Shown here piece by piece: positions 33,591 to 41,985 of a DNA stretch of 64,000 bases. Every line of letters begins with the position of its first letter. Position 1 is the stretch's first letter. The position numbers were made by a program, and so were the translations under genes. Under the pieces are notes generated by a model, which was given only the letters and a program-made list of their open reading frames with translations, was not told the DNA's origin and did no database searches. This DNA comes from Jeotgalibacillus sp. ET6 (GTDB lineage: Bacteria; Bacillota; Bacilli; Bacillales; Jeotgalibacillaceae), in the NCBI RefSeq assembly GCF_029667115.1, contig NZ_JARUIU010000010.1, forward strand, positions 53,029 to 117,028. The letters run 5' to 3'.

Positions 33591-35706
33591 ATTCAAATTC
33601 AATTTTTCCGTCTTTGAACAATAGCGCAGCATTAAATCTTCCGCCCTTGATGCTTTTAAATCCCTTTAAAGGGGCTGTCTTTCCTTTTTCACACAAAGCT
33701 TTAATTTGATTTGGTGTCAGTCGTTTGCCTAGGAGCACTTTTGGAAATGTTTGCTTACAGCCTTCTTTATATTCTGAACAGCCATAAAATTTCCCTCTAT
33801 CCGTAATATTCCCTTTTTTACAGGTTGGACATTGAATCAGCACTTTTTGAGCACCCATCGTTTTTTCCGTTTTCTTAAGAGGCTTTTCATCGATCGTTTT
33901 TGGTGCAGCCTCTAACAGATGGGTAATAAACTTTTGTATATTTTCAATGAACGCTTGCTGGCTTCCATTCTGCTGCCCGATCTTTTTCAAATAGGCTTCC
34001 CATTTGGCTGTCATCTCCGGACTGCTAAGGAGGGTTCCATCAATGACCTGACACAGTGTAATCCCTTTTTGCGTAACGGTCACAATATTTTTAGCAATCG
34101 TAATATATCCCTGCTTCTTCAGTGTTTCAATAATCGCAGCACGTGTAGCTTCAGTGCCGATGCCCTCTGTTTCCTTTAAGATCGCCTGTGCCTTTTCATC
34201 TTCAACCGTCTTACCGGCTGTTTTCATCATCGTGATCAATTGGCCTTCGGTATATGGCTTAGGTGGCTTTGTTATTCCTTCTTTAGGGTTGACAGCGGAC
34301 TGAACCTCCTGCCCTTGATAAACTGCAGGAAGATGCTGTTCCTCCTGGTTCTTCGAAGTTTTGTCTTCTCCAAATAGTGATTTCCATCCCTTTTTCAGCT
34401 CCACCTTGCCGCTTGCTTTAAATATCAGCTCATTCACGGATACTTCAATCTTTGTTTCTTCATAATGGTAGTCATCATGAAACATGGCCAGCACACTGCG
34501 GAGTATTTCGAGGTAAATATTCCGCTCTTTTGGTCCCAATCCCTTAATTTTATCGGCAGTCAACACTTTTTTTGTCGGAATAATGGCGTAGTGTTCCTGT
34601 ACCTTGCTGTCTTGAACGTATTTCGGTCTGGGGCTGCTGTAATGCGTTTCAAACTGGACTCCTGCTGCGGTCTTCATTTTATCGAGCTGCTGATTCAGAT
34701 AGTGAAATTCATTTTTTGTAATAAACGTGCAGTCTGTTCTGGGGTATGAGACGATTTTCTTTTCATATAAATCCTGAACGGTCTGCAATACAGCAGATGG
34801 GCTGTATTTAAAGCGCCGATTCATATTGGCCTGCAGCGAAGACAAGCTGTGAAGACTAGGCGCCTGCATTTTCTTTTTCTTTTTTTCAGCCTTTGAAATT
34901 TCGCTTTTTACTGGCTGCCCCGGCTCAATCCGATGCTTTTCCAGCAGCTGATAGGCCGCTGCCTCTTTAGTAAAACGTTTATCATGCTTGGCTGAAAAGT
35001 TCCCATTAGCAGTCGTCACATAAGCAAAAAGATCCCAGTACGGCTCCGGTTTAAAATGCTCAATTTCATGGTGCCGCTGCCAGATCATGTATAGAGTCGG
35101 CGTTTGAACTCTTCCTACGCTGAATGGACCATCTACTCCCTTTTTTTGAAGCAAAAGAGTATACAGTCTCGAAAGATTCATGCCAACCAGCCAGTCGCTG
35201 ATCTGCCGGGTTTGTGCTTCCATATATAAAGGAAGATAGTCGCGTCCTTCTCTTAATGATTGAAAACCGCTTCGAATGGCCTCTTTTTCTAGCGAATTAA
35301 TCCATAATCGCTTCGTTGGTTTATGCGCCATACCTGCATGAGTGATAATCGAGCGGGCAATATTTTCTCCTTCACGGTCTGAATCCGTCGCGACAATAAT
35401 TTCATTTGCTTCCTTCAAGAGCCTGCTGATGATGTTAAATTGCTCCCTTTTATTATAAGGAACGGTAAAACGAAAGGTGTCCGGCATTATCGGCAGCAGC
35501 TCAAGCTTCCATTTTTTCCATTCCGGCTTGTATTTATGAGGCTCCTGCAGGGAAACCAGATGACCGAATCCCCAGGTTATATATACTTTCCCTGTAAATA
35601 AAGAATCCTCTATTTCAAAATATCCACTTTGTTTTTTTGCTTTTGAAAAAGCCTCCGCATAGCTTTTAGCCTGCGATGGTTTTTCAGCGAGTATAACGGT
35701 TGTCAC
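33580..35706 (-). CDS. topB: DNA topoisomerase III (type IA)
   Basis: A 708-residue type IA topoisomerase that relaxes or decatenates DNA through a 5'-phosphotyrosine. The TOPRIM domain is at the start (ILAEKPSQAKSYAEAF; DSDREGE at about 104-110), the active tyrosine is Tyr321 in SYPRTDC, and the tail carries a C4 zinc ribbon (CPTCKKGNITDRGKFYGCSEYKEGCKQTFPK) and a topo_C_Rpt-like end. Length and layout fit TopB of Bacillus. Start is GTG after AGGGGGA. It is a core gene in an accessory setting here; nothing mobile adjoins it. Confidence 0.95.
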   Translation of the reverse strand: MTTVILAEKPSQAKSYAEAFSKAKKQSGYFEIEDSLFTGKVYITWGFGHLVSLQEPHKYKPEWKKWKLELLPIMPDTFRFTVPYNKREQFNIISRLLKEANEIIVATDSDREGENIARSIITHAGMAHKPTKRLWINSLEKEAIRSGFQSLREGRDYLPLYMEAQTRQISDWLVGMNLSRLYTLLLQKKGVDGPFSVGRVQTPTLYMIWQRHHEIEHFKPEPYWDLFAYVTTANGNFSAKHDKRFTKEAAAYQLLEKHRIEPGQPVKSEISKAEKKKKKMQAPSLHSLSSLQANMNRRFKYSPSAVLQTVQDLYEKKIVSYPRTDCTFITKNEFHYLNQQLDKMKTAAGVQFETHYSSPRPKYVQDSKVQEHYAIIPTKKVLTADKIKGLGPKERNIYLEILRSVLAMFHDDYHYEETKIEVSVNELIFKASGKVELKKGWKSLFGEDKTSKNQEEQHLPAVYQGQEVQSAVNPKEGITKPPKPYTEGQLITMMKTAGKTVEDEKAQAILKETEGIGTEATRAAIIETLKKQGYITIAKNIVTVTQKGITLCQVIDGTLLSSPEMTAKWEAYLKKIGQQNGSQQAFIENIQKFITHLLEAAPKTIDEKPLKKTEKTMGAQKVLIQCPTCKKGNITDRGKFYGCSEYKEGCKQTFPKVLLGKRLTPNQIKALCEKGKTAPLKGFKSIKGGRFNAALLFKDGKIEFEFAK

Positions 35707-35958
35707 CGGGATGTCCCCCTAAATGTATTGATTAAATCCGAAAGAAAACGAGGATGTTTCGAGGATAGTTTGATAGAAGTAAATTGTACCATTTTGTCTA
35801 GTAGATCGCCACAAATAATGGGAGTCTTGCATATGCGGCAAAACGAAAAGAATATCCTCACGAATCTGTTTTTTCGCAGGGATATTCTTGTATATTAAGC
35901 AGACAGATTTAGTTGAGAATTCGATGACAGGCCGATCCACAAACAACCCTGCCCCTTA
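35707..35958. other. Intergenic gap upstream of topB
   Basis: No supported gene in about 250 bases; a 75-codon open frame at 35719-35946 on the minus strand has no ribosome binding site and no family resemblance. Confidence 0.55.
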
Positions 35959-36327
35959 TTACCGGTAATTCTTCATTGAACTGGTTGGAGTTCTTTTTGG
36001 ACGTGACGGCATTCCATCACTTCTCGTATTGGCTGCTTCCTTCACAGAATTTGTAATGCTGTGAATGACTTCCCCCACATCCTTTGCAGATTCCAGGAGC
36101 GGATCGACTGTCCGCATTTTATATTTTGCGTCGACCGTTACCTGATTAGCCGTAGAGATAAGCTTGGTCGATTCTTCTGTCAGGCCATGCACAGCATTTC
36201 TTACTTCAGCGAGTGTCTGATTCGTTTCACCAAGCGTCACCGTCGCCCTTTGCAGCAATCTTATTAAAAATACAACAAGCCAGATAAAGGCGATAGCGAT
36301 AGCAGCAACACTGTATTCAATTGTCAT
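35959..36327 (-). CDS. DUF948 domain protein, paralogue A
   Basis: A 122-residue protein with one N-terminal membrane helix (about 3-26) and a coiled-coil DUF948 domain (TLGETNQTLAEVRNAVHGLTEESTKLI, then VDPLLESAKDVGEVIHSIT). B. subtilis YtxG, a general stress protein, is of this type. The tail (SRPKRTPTSSMKNYR) is basic and disordered. A second, diverged copy lies just upstream at 36487-36918. GGAGGG precedes the ATG. Function unknown; a membrane-tethered coiled coil is the only safe description. Confidence 0.8.
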   Translation of the reverse strand: MTIEYSVAAIAIAFIWLVVFLIRLLQRATVTLGETNQTLAEVRNAVHGLTEESTKLISTANQVTVDAKYKMRTVDPLLESAKDVGEVIHSITNSVKEAANTRSDGMPSRPKRTPTSSMKNYR

Positions 36328-36427
36328 TCAAAAAAACCCTCCCTTTTTCATCATTTTATGTACAAGCCTGATAGATATTCCTTTCTCAGGCACCTCATCG
36401 TGCAATATTTTGTTGTTCTTTCGAAAA

Positions 36428-36464
36428 TACAAAAACTCCTTCCCATTCGGAAAGAAGTTTTGAG
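36428..36464 (-). terminator. Terminator after DUF948 paralogue B
   Basis: AAAACT-CC-TTCC pairs with GGAA-AG-AAGTTTT around CATTC; on the minus strand TTTTTGTATTTT follows. It makes the two DUF948 genes separate transcription units. Confidence 0.75.
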
Positions 36465-36486
36465 TACAGCCTGTATACGTAATAGA

Positions 36487-36918
36487 TTACTTAATTTTAA
36501 TCTTTACGCCGCCTGTAGGTGTGGAACTGATTAGGTTTACATTTGGTTCATGGCTTGGTGTATAAATGTCTGAACTTAAAGGAAACGTTTTACCAGATTG
36601 AGGAGTATTCACAGAAGCTTCACTCATTATATTCTGTGCCATTCCAGCCTGTTTAACTTTATCCGTGACGCTGTGAACCACTTCGCCTACATCCTTCGCA
36701 GATTCTAACAAAGGATCCAGCAGTTTAACTTTACTTTGGATATCCACCGTTGCCTGTTCTGCAGATTGAATCAATTTTTGTGATTCCTTTGTCAAACTGT
36801 TAATGCTGTTTTTCACTTCTGCGAGTGTAAGCTGGGTCACCCCAAGGGTTTGAATTAATTTAGCAGCCAAACAGATAAAAGCAGCTGATGCGCCGGCTGC
36901 ACTGATTTTCATAATCAT
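36487..36918 (-). CDS. DUF948 domain protein, paralogue B
   Basis: A 143-residue relative of the preceding DUF948 protein: one N-terminal hydrophobic helix (about 5-22), then TQLTLAEVKNSINSLTKESQKLIQSAEQATVDIQSKVKLLDPLLESAKDVGEVVHSVTDKV, nearly aligned with its neighbour. The C-terminal tail (SGKTFPLSSDIYTPSHEPNVNLI) is unrelated and probably unstructured. GGAAGGTGA precedes the ATG. Tandem duplication followed by divergence is the likely origin. It has its own terminator. Function unknown. Confidence 0.8.
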   Translation of the reverse strand: MIMKISAAGASAAFICLAAKLIQTLGVTQLTLAEVKNSINSLTKESQKLIQSAEQATVDIQSKVKLLDPLLESAKDVGEVVHSVTDKVKQAGMAQNIMSEASVNTPQSGKTFPLSSDIYTPSHEPNVNLISSTPTGGVKIKIK

Positions 36919-36987
36919 CAGGCTTCACCTTCCTTTCCATTACATTATGTAATGGTGCTGCCCTATATTCCTTCTCTTGCAGACGTC

Positions 36988-37428
36988 CTATATAAGTTCA
37001 ACCAGCTTTTTGCCATCACTCTTTCCGTTTATCGTGGTAAACGGAATTAGATTAATAAACACATTTAAATAAGACACAAAAATAAAACTATCTAAATAGT
37101 TTCGAAAAACAAAAAAGTCATAACCTGTGTACAAGTCTAGTGCCAGTGCAGAAATAAGGTTAAAGATTACCCCGCCTAGTAGGATAAATACTTTTTGACT
37201 TTTACTAAATAAATCTTCCGTTGCAGTAACCACCCTTCCTCCTGCAAAATAAGCTTTATTTATAACAAACATGTTTTTTTGCCATAATACATCACCAATT
37301 CCTATGGCAAATTCACTTATCTTTCCGCCGAAAACTTTTATAAAAAAAGCGTGGCCTGATTCGTGAATGAATGCGATAAATGGAAAAATAAATAAAGTAA
37401 TAATTACAAAATTCATTAAAAAGTCCAA
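36988..37428 (-). CDS. Small M50-type (site-2-protease-like) membrane protein
   Basis: A 146-residue hydrophobic protein with three or four helices. The zinc-protease signature HESGH (residues 22-26 in IAFIHESGHAFF) lies in the first helix, and a C-terminal INLIPFTTINGKSDGKKL provides the N-x-x-x-x-DG motif that supplies the third ligand in S2P proteases, so it is a minimal M50 core without PDZ or CBS domains. Start is a TTG nine bases after AAAGGAG. It lies 64 bases downstream of the ABC-2 permease gene in the same direction. Its substrate is unknown. Confidence 0.75.
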   Translation of the reverse strand: MDFLMNFVIITLFIFPFIAFIHESGHAFFIKVFGGKISEFAIGIGDVLWQKNMFVINKAYFAGGRVVTATEDLFSKSQKVFILLGGVIFNLISALALDLYTGYDFFVFRNYLDSFIFVSYLNVFINLIPFTTINGKSDGKKLVELI

Positions 37429-37491
37429 CGGTATGCTCTCCTTTACGTTCGTTACTGATTCACTTCAAAGATCCACCGGCACTGCCAGCTA

Positions 37492-38607
37492 TTAAACATG
37501 TCGTTTCTCCATTAAATGAATGCCCAGCCCCATCATGACGACTCCCATTATGACCAGAATGCTAATTGGAAAAAGCAATTCATCTATTTGAAAACCGTAG
37601 ACCGCAATCCCATTTAAAATTTCCATCCCATAGGTGAGTGGGTTAATTTTAGATAAGGCCAGCAGGAATTCTGATTCCACTATCTCGATCGGCCAGTAAG
37701 CACCGCCAATCATGGCCATACTGATTGCAAGAATGGGAATCACGGCATTAAATTGCTGAGTCGTTTTGACAAGAGCGGTTAAAAATATCGACATGGCAAC
37801 AATCGCAAATACATAGGGGATTACGAACAAAAGTGCCTCGATGAACCGGCCGTTAAAGTCCACTCCCACCCAATAACGGAAAATCAGGAAAATGATCACT
37901 ACCTGCAGATATCCTTCAAAAAACGTGTACAGTAAATTTGCTGTATACATCTCCCATTTTTTCACCGGAGATAAAATAATGCGGTACCATATCCCATCTT
38001 TCTTTTCTATTAAAATAGGCAGCACATTATAAGCAATCGTGTAAATCACAAAGAAGAGAGTGAAACCAAACAAAGTTTGAAACGTGCTGTCATACATCCA
38101 GGTGTTTGTTCCTCTAAAATGGCTGTTTGAAATGGTGAAAACGGGTGATTCCTGAGAGAGCCTCAATTCATTCAGCAGCTTTTCCTGATCAGCCTGATTT
38201 TCTCTTCCTGATGCAGCCATAATTTCCTCTTCTTGATGCTTCTTTCGATACAAATCTGATAGTGTATTTTCAATTAATGCAGCATTCGGAGAATCGACGC
38301 CTATAATAAGTCTATAGCCATCATTTGTTAAGATGGCACCTGCTTCTGCTTTTCCGTTAGTAATTCTTTCTTCCAGTTCCGCTTTTGATGTCCAGTCAAA
38401 TGAATAGGTCTCATTTTCCACCAATGCGTTTCCAATAAAAGAATCTTGCACCTCTTGGTCTTCAGCATATAGAGGGACATGAACAGCTGCAGGCCCTCCT
38501 GACCCTCCCAAAACGAGTGCAAAACCAATCGACATCCCGGTAAAGATAACAAACGTAAGCGGCTTGCGAATAAATAATCTTATCCTTGCCAGCAAAATCC
38601 CAATCAT
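37492..38607 (-). CDS. ABC-2 type exporter permease (LnrN-like)
   Basis: A 371-residue ABC-2 permease: one N-terminal helix (about 15-35), a large extracytoplasmic loop (40-170), then five helices (about 175-365) including the IPILAISMAMIGGAYWPIEIVE segment common to ABC-2 exporters. Its start overlaps the stop of the preceding permease by four bases, so the two are coupled and probably form a heterodimer with the ATPase at 39880-40812. Gene order kinase-regulator-ATPase-permease-permease is that of B. subtilis lnrJKLMN, which gives linearmycin (polyene) resistance. Confidence 0.82.
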   Translation of the reverse strand: MIGILLARIRLFIRKPLTFVIFTGMSIGFALVLGGSGGPAAVHVPLYAEDQEVQDSFIGNALVENETYSFDWTSKAELEERITNGKAEAGAILTNDGYRLIIGVDSPNAALIENTLSDLYRKKHQEEEIMAASGRENQADQEKLLNELRLSQESPVFTISNSHFRGTNTWMYDSTFQTLFGFTLFFVIYTIAYNVLPILIEKKDGIWYRIILSPVKKWEMYTANLLYTFFEGYLQVVIIFLIFRYWVGVDFNGRFIEALLFVIPYVFAIVAMSIFLTALVKTTQQFNAVIPILAISMAMIGGAYWPIEIVESEFLLALSKINPLTYGMEILNGIAVYGFQIDELLFPISILVIMGVVMMGLGIHLMEKRHV

Positions 38608-39866
38608 ATATTGGCCCCCCTTTTTGGAAAACTGACAGCCGCAGCTGCGATGGCGGCAAAACCAAAACAGACAAGAAAAATAAGATGCTCACTGATTGCT
38701 TCTAATTCATCTCCGCGCAGAACGGATAAATATGCAGACATTCCAGCTCCGTTCGGTGTAAAATTACCGAGTGTTTGAAGTAACACAGAAGAATCTCCTA
38801 ATGGAAAAAAACTTCCCCCTAAAACCGCCATAATGGTAACTAAAATACTTGAAAAGAAACTCGTAACGACTTCTGATTTAAAACGGTAGCTTATGGCTGT
38901 CAATAAAGCAGCGATTCCTCCCACTGAAATGGCAAAAGCCAATGAAACGAGTAAAAAGAGTGGTATGTTCGCCCAGGATACATCAAAAAATACCCAGGCA
39001 AATCCAAATACGATCAGCAGATGGAAAAATGAAAAAAGAGTACCTGAAAGACAGACAGCGCTAAAGTAAATCCATCGGGAGACATTTGCGAGTATGATCC
39101 TGTTAAATACAAAGATCTTTCTCTCAAGAAAAGCAAATGTCCCTATGGTGGAAGCGACAAACAGCACATTCATTACAGCCATTCCCACTGTGTAATACCC
39201 TTTAGATGTGACGGGTTGACTTTGATTGATGGAGACTGTTTCACTAAAACGAATCTCCTCTGTGGGTTGCAGGATGCTTGGATCTAAATGATTGGCTGCT
39301 AGGAAATTTGTAAGCCCAATCTCTTCCTGATATTGTACGAGAATATCATTCACGATTTTTGCTCCAACCTGGCTGCCCTCATTGTTCAGCACAAGAAGCG
39401 CTGGCTGATTGTTTTGATTAGTCATGATTCCTTCTAACATTTCATAGGTGAAATGCTCGGGAACTTCAATTACGGATGTATAGGTTGAATCATTGAGGAT
39501 TTGATCTTTATCCTCTAAATCCATTTCCTGAAAATCAATAAATGCTTTGATGTCTTCATGACCAAAGACCGTATCCTTTAATGTTTGAATAAACCTGAAC
39601 TCTTCATCCTTCTGAATGCTTTCAATCATTTCAGGGGGAAGTTTATCTGAAAAATCTTCAATAAACCGGTCTATTTGTTGTTCTTCATCTTCGTGTTCAA
39701 TCAATGCAACTTTCAAATTGATTTTTGGAGGCTCTCCATTCATGGTTCCTCCCAGAGCCGTCCCTAAAATTGTGATCAACACAATTGGAAGACCGACTAC
39801 TAACAGCAGCTGCATCGGATTTCTCCATAAAAGCAAGCCTTGCTTCTTTATAAATTGCCATATCAT
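38604..39866 (-). CDS. ABC-2 type exporter permease (LnrM-like)
   Basis: A 420-residue ABC-2 permease with one N-terminal helix (about 18-38), a 180-residue acidic outside loop (45-225), and a C-terminal block of about five helices (230-415). Conserved-looking elements are GYYTVGMAVMNVLFVASTIGTFAFLERK and GGSFFPLGD. It starts 13 bases after the ATPase stop. Together with its partner permease it would make a two-permease exporter of the LnrMN type, which extracts amphipathic antibiotics from the membrane (inference by order and length). Confidence 0.82.
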   Translation of the reverse strand: MIWQFIKKQGLLLWRNPMQLLLVVGLPIVLITILGTALGGTMNGEPPKINLKVALIEHEDEEQQIDRFIEDFSDKLPPEMIESIQKDEEFRFIQTLKDTVFGHEDIKAFIDFQEMDLEDKDQILNDSTYTSVIEVPEHFTYEMLEGIMTNQNNQPALLVLNNEGSQVGAKIVNDILVQYQEEIGLTNFLAANHLDPSILQPTEEIRFSETVSINQSQPVTSKGYYTVGMAVMNVLFVASTIGTFAFLERKIFVFNRIILANVSRWIYFSAVCLSGTLFSFFHLLIVFGFAWVFFDVSWANIPLFLLVSLAFAISVGGIAALLTAISYRFKSEVVTSFFSSILVTIMAVLGGSFFPLGDSSVLLQTLGNFTPNGAGMSAYLSVLRGDELEAISEHLIFLVCFGFAAIAAAAVSFPKRGANI

Positions 39867-39879
39867 GTGAGCTTCACCT

Positions 39880-40812
39880 CTAATCTCTTAATGCTCTTCC
39901 GGTCAGATGGAGAAAAACGTCTTCCAAAGTAGGAGTTTTAATGTCTAGAGAATGCAGATCCAGCTGTGAATCTTCCGCCATTTTGATAAGCGGGGAGAAA
40001 ATATTCACTTCTTTTCCTGCCATAATGGTTACTTCTTTTTCACTGACCACCACGCGGTTAACAAGAGGATTTTCTTTTAAACTGCCGATAAATGCATCAT
40101 TCATATTGTCAGCTTTAATTGAGATCACTTTTTCTGCAGACAGGATGCTTTTGATTTCATCTTTTGTGCCTGAAGCAATTAGATTTCCCTGGTCCATAAT
40201 GTAGATTCTGTCACATAAAAATTCTACTTCCTCCATGTAATGACTCGTGTAAAGAATTGTGATCTGCTTCTCCCTGTTCAGGCGTTTGACCGTTTCAAGA
40301 ATATAGTTTCTCGACTGGGGATCAATGCCCACTGTCGGTTCGTCCATAATAAGAAACTCGGGCTCATGTAAAAGAGCTACCCCAATATTCAGCCGCCGCT
40401 TCATTCCTCCCGAATACTTCTTCACAACATCTTTGCGTCTGTCCGTCAGACCAATGAGCTTTAATACTTCATCGATTTTTCTTTTTAATTCAACACCTTT
40501 GATGTTATAAATTCTTCCGAAAAATTGAAGATTCTCTTCAGCAGTTAAATCACTGTATAAGGCGATGTCCTGTGGAACCATTCCTACCATATCCCTTAAT
40601 GGTGCAGGGTTTTTCAAAATGCTTTTTCCATTAAATTTCACATCGCCTGATGAAGGTTCTAGTAGAGAAGAAAGCATGGAAATAGCGGTGGATTTTCCAG
40701 CACCATTGGGACCAAGCAGTCCAATAATCTCCCCTTTTTCAATAAACATATTTAAATTTTCTACGGCATGCACCTGTTTAAACTTCTTGGACAAGTTAAT
40801 TAATTCAAGCAT
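39880..40812 (-). CDS. ABC transporter ATP-binding protein (LnrL-like)
   Basis: A 310-residue ATPase: Walker A GPNGAGKS, signature YSGGMKRRLN, Walker B FLIMDEPTVGID, and switch His in LYTSHYMEE. The 80-residue C-terminal extension (IKADNMNDAFIGSLKENPLVNRVVVSEKEVTIMAGKE...) is that of drug-resistance ABC-2 ATPases. The ATG at 40812 is chosen because AGGAGGGTGA precedes it by four to six bases; an in-frame extension of 41 codons upstream lacks a start site. A strong terminator lies between it and the upstream two-component genes, so it has its own promoter; a TGAC-CTGC-GTCA dyad at 40896-40907 could be an operator. Confidence 0.9.
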   Translation of the reverse strand: MLELINLSKKFKQVHAVENLNMFIEKGEIIGLLGPNGAGKSTAISMLSSLLEPSSGDVKFNGKSILKNPAPLRDMVGMVPQDIALYSDLTAEENLQFFGRIYNIKGVELKRKIDEVLKLIGLTDRRKDVVKKYSGGMKRRLNIGVALLHEPEFLIMDEPTVGIDPQSRNYILETVKRLNREKQITILYTSHYMEEVEFLCDRIYIMDQGNLIASGTKDEIKSILSAEKVISIKADNMNDAFIGSLKENPLVNRVVVSEKEVTIMAGKEVNIFSPLIKMAEDSQLDLHSLDIKTPTLEDVFLHLTGRALRD

Positions 40813-40917
40813 TTCCTCACCCTCCTGTTCATTTAGCTTATGCTCTAGCCAAAGTAGATAAAAGTGGCTGAGGTCATAAGTTTTTTCTGTTGAAGTGACC
40901 TGCGTCATTTTAAATAT

Positions 40918-40963
40918 AGAAAAGAATGCACTCACGAGTAAAAAGCTTATCGTGAATGCATTC
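40918..40963 (-). terminator. Terminator after the two-component / small membrane protein genes
   Basis: GAATGCA-CTC-ACGA pairs with TCGT-GAA-TGCATTC, 11 bp plus an internal loop; TTTTC follows on the minus strand. Confidence 0.85.
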
Positions 40964-40991
40964 TCGTTATGTAATGCTTTTTTTACTTAAT

Positions 40992-41228
40992 TTAGATCTG
41001 CCAGTTCAGTAGGACATACAGGAAGATAATTAAAAGAACAAAAGATAAAGTATATTTCCAATAATTCTGTTTTCTGTCTTGTTCATTAATATAACCCTCA
41101 ACAAAGATAGCTGTAATCATCAAATAAAAAACAGTATCATGCCTTATAAAAGCATAAGCCAGTATCCCAACAGCTACTGTAATTCCTATAAGGACACTAA
41201 AATCTTTATTTGTTGAAGTGATTTGCAA
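40992..41228 (-). CDS. Small unknown membrane protein between regulator and transporter genes
   Basis: A 78-residue protein with about three hydrophobic segments (12-28, 31-45, 59-76) separated by charged loops (NEQDRKQNYWKY). No family was recognised. Start TTG follows AAAGGAGG by seven bases, a strong site that supports it as real. It sits 107 bases after the response regulator and before a terminator, an insertion at the point where lnrK and lnrL adjoin in B. subtilis. It may be an immunity- or sensor-like accessory protein, but this is speculation. Confidence 0.6.
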   Translation of the reverse strand: MQITSTNKDFSVLIGITVAVGILAYAFIRHDTVFYLMITAIFVEGYINEQDRKQNYWKYTLSFVLLIIFLYVLLNWQI

Positions 41229-41334
41229 GTTATATCCTCCTTTAAAAATAGTCAGTGCCTAACTGGAATTCCAGATTTCCGATCTCTAACGCTGTTCACA
41301 TTGTTAAATTTTATACTGGTACTTTAATCGACTC

Positions 41335-41985
41335 TCAGTGTTCCGATAATTCATTACGAACGGCATAAATGGCTAATTGAGTCCGGTCACGAAGATCCAG
41401 CTTTTGTAGAATAAGTGTCAAATGATTTTTAACCGTCCCAACAGATAAATACAGCTTTTCTGCAATCTCTCTATTTGTCTGCCCTTCCCCGACTAATTTG
41501 ATAATGGCTAATTCACGAGACGAAAACGGGTGGGCTGCTTTAGAGGAATTTTCTTTTTTAGTCCGCTGCAATAATCGCGGCATCACTTTTGCAGCTACTT
41601 CATCATGAATCGTTAAGCCTCCGTTCATACAGCTGTAAATAGCATCGAGCAGCTTCGCAGATTCCGAGGTTTTCAGCAAAAATCCGTTCGCTCCTTCTTT
41701 TAAAGCCTGCATCGCATATTCTTCATCGTTAAAGGTAGTAAGGATCAGCACTTTTATTGCCGGCCACTGCTTTTTGATTTCCCGGGTTGCTTCAATGCCA
41801 TTCATCACCGGCATTCTGATATCCATTAAAACCACATCGACAATATGATTTTGCAGGATTTCAATGGCTTTTCGTCCGTTTTCTGCTTCATGTGCCACAC
41901 GGATGGACGGGTCCTGTTCAAGTATAATTTTAAGGCCTTGCCTTACGATTGCCTGATCTTCAACAAGTAAAATGTTCAAATTCAT
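41335..41985 (-). CDS. NarL/FixJ-family response regulator (LnrK-like)
   Basis: A 216-residue regulator: receiver domain (1-120) with phosphoacceptor Asp in VVLMDIRMPVMNG and Lys in GANGFLLKTSESAK, and a LuxR-type helix-turn-helix (150-210, SRELAIIKLVGEGQTNREIAEKLYLS.. VGTVKNHLTLILQKL). The ATG at 41985 overlaps the kinase stop as ATGA and has GGGGGAG five bases upstream. It probably activates the ABC transporter genes downstream. Confidence 0.93.
   Translation of the reverse strand: MNLNILLVEDQAIVRQGLKIILEQDPSIRVAHEAENGRKAIEILQNHIVDVVLMDIRMPVMNGIEATREIKKQWPAIKVLILTTFNDEEYAMQALKEGANGFLLKTSESAKLLDAIYSCMNGGLTIHDEVAAKVMPRLLQRTKKENSSKAAHPFSSRELAIIKLVGEGQTNREIAEKLYLSVGTVKNHLTLILQKLDLRDRTQLAIYAVRNELSEH

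Noticed and set aside
35719..35946. 75-codon minus-strand frame beyond the topB start
   Set aside because: No ribosome binding site, unusual composition and no family resemblance.
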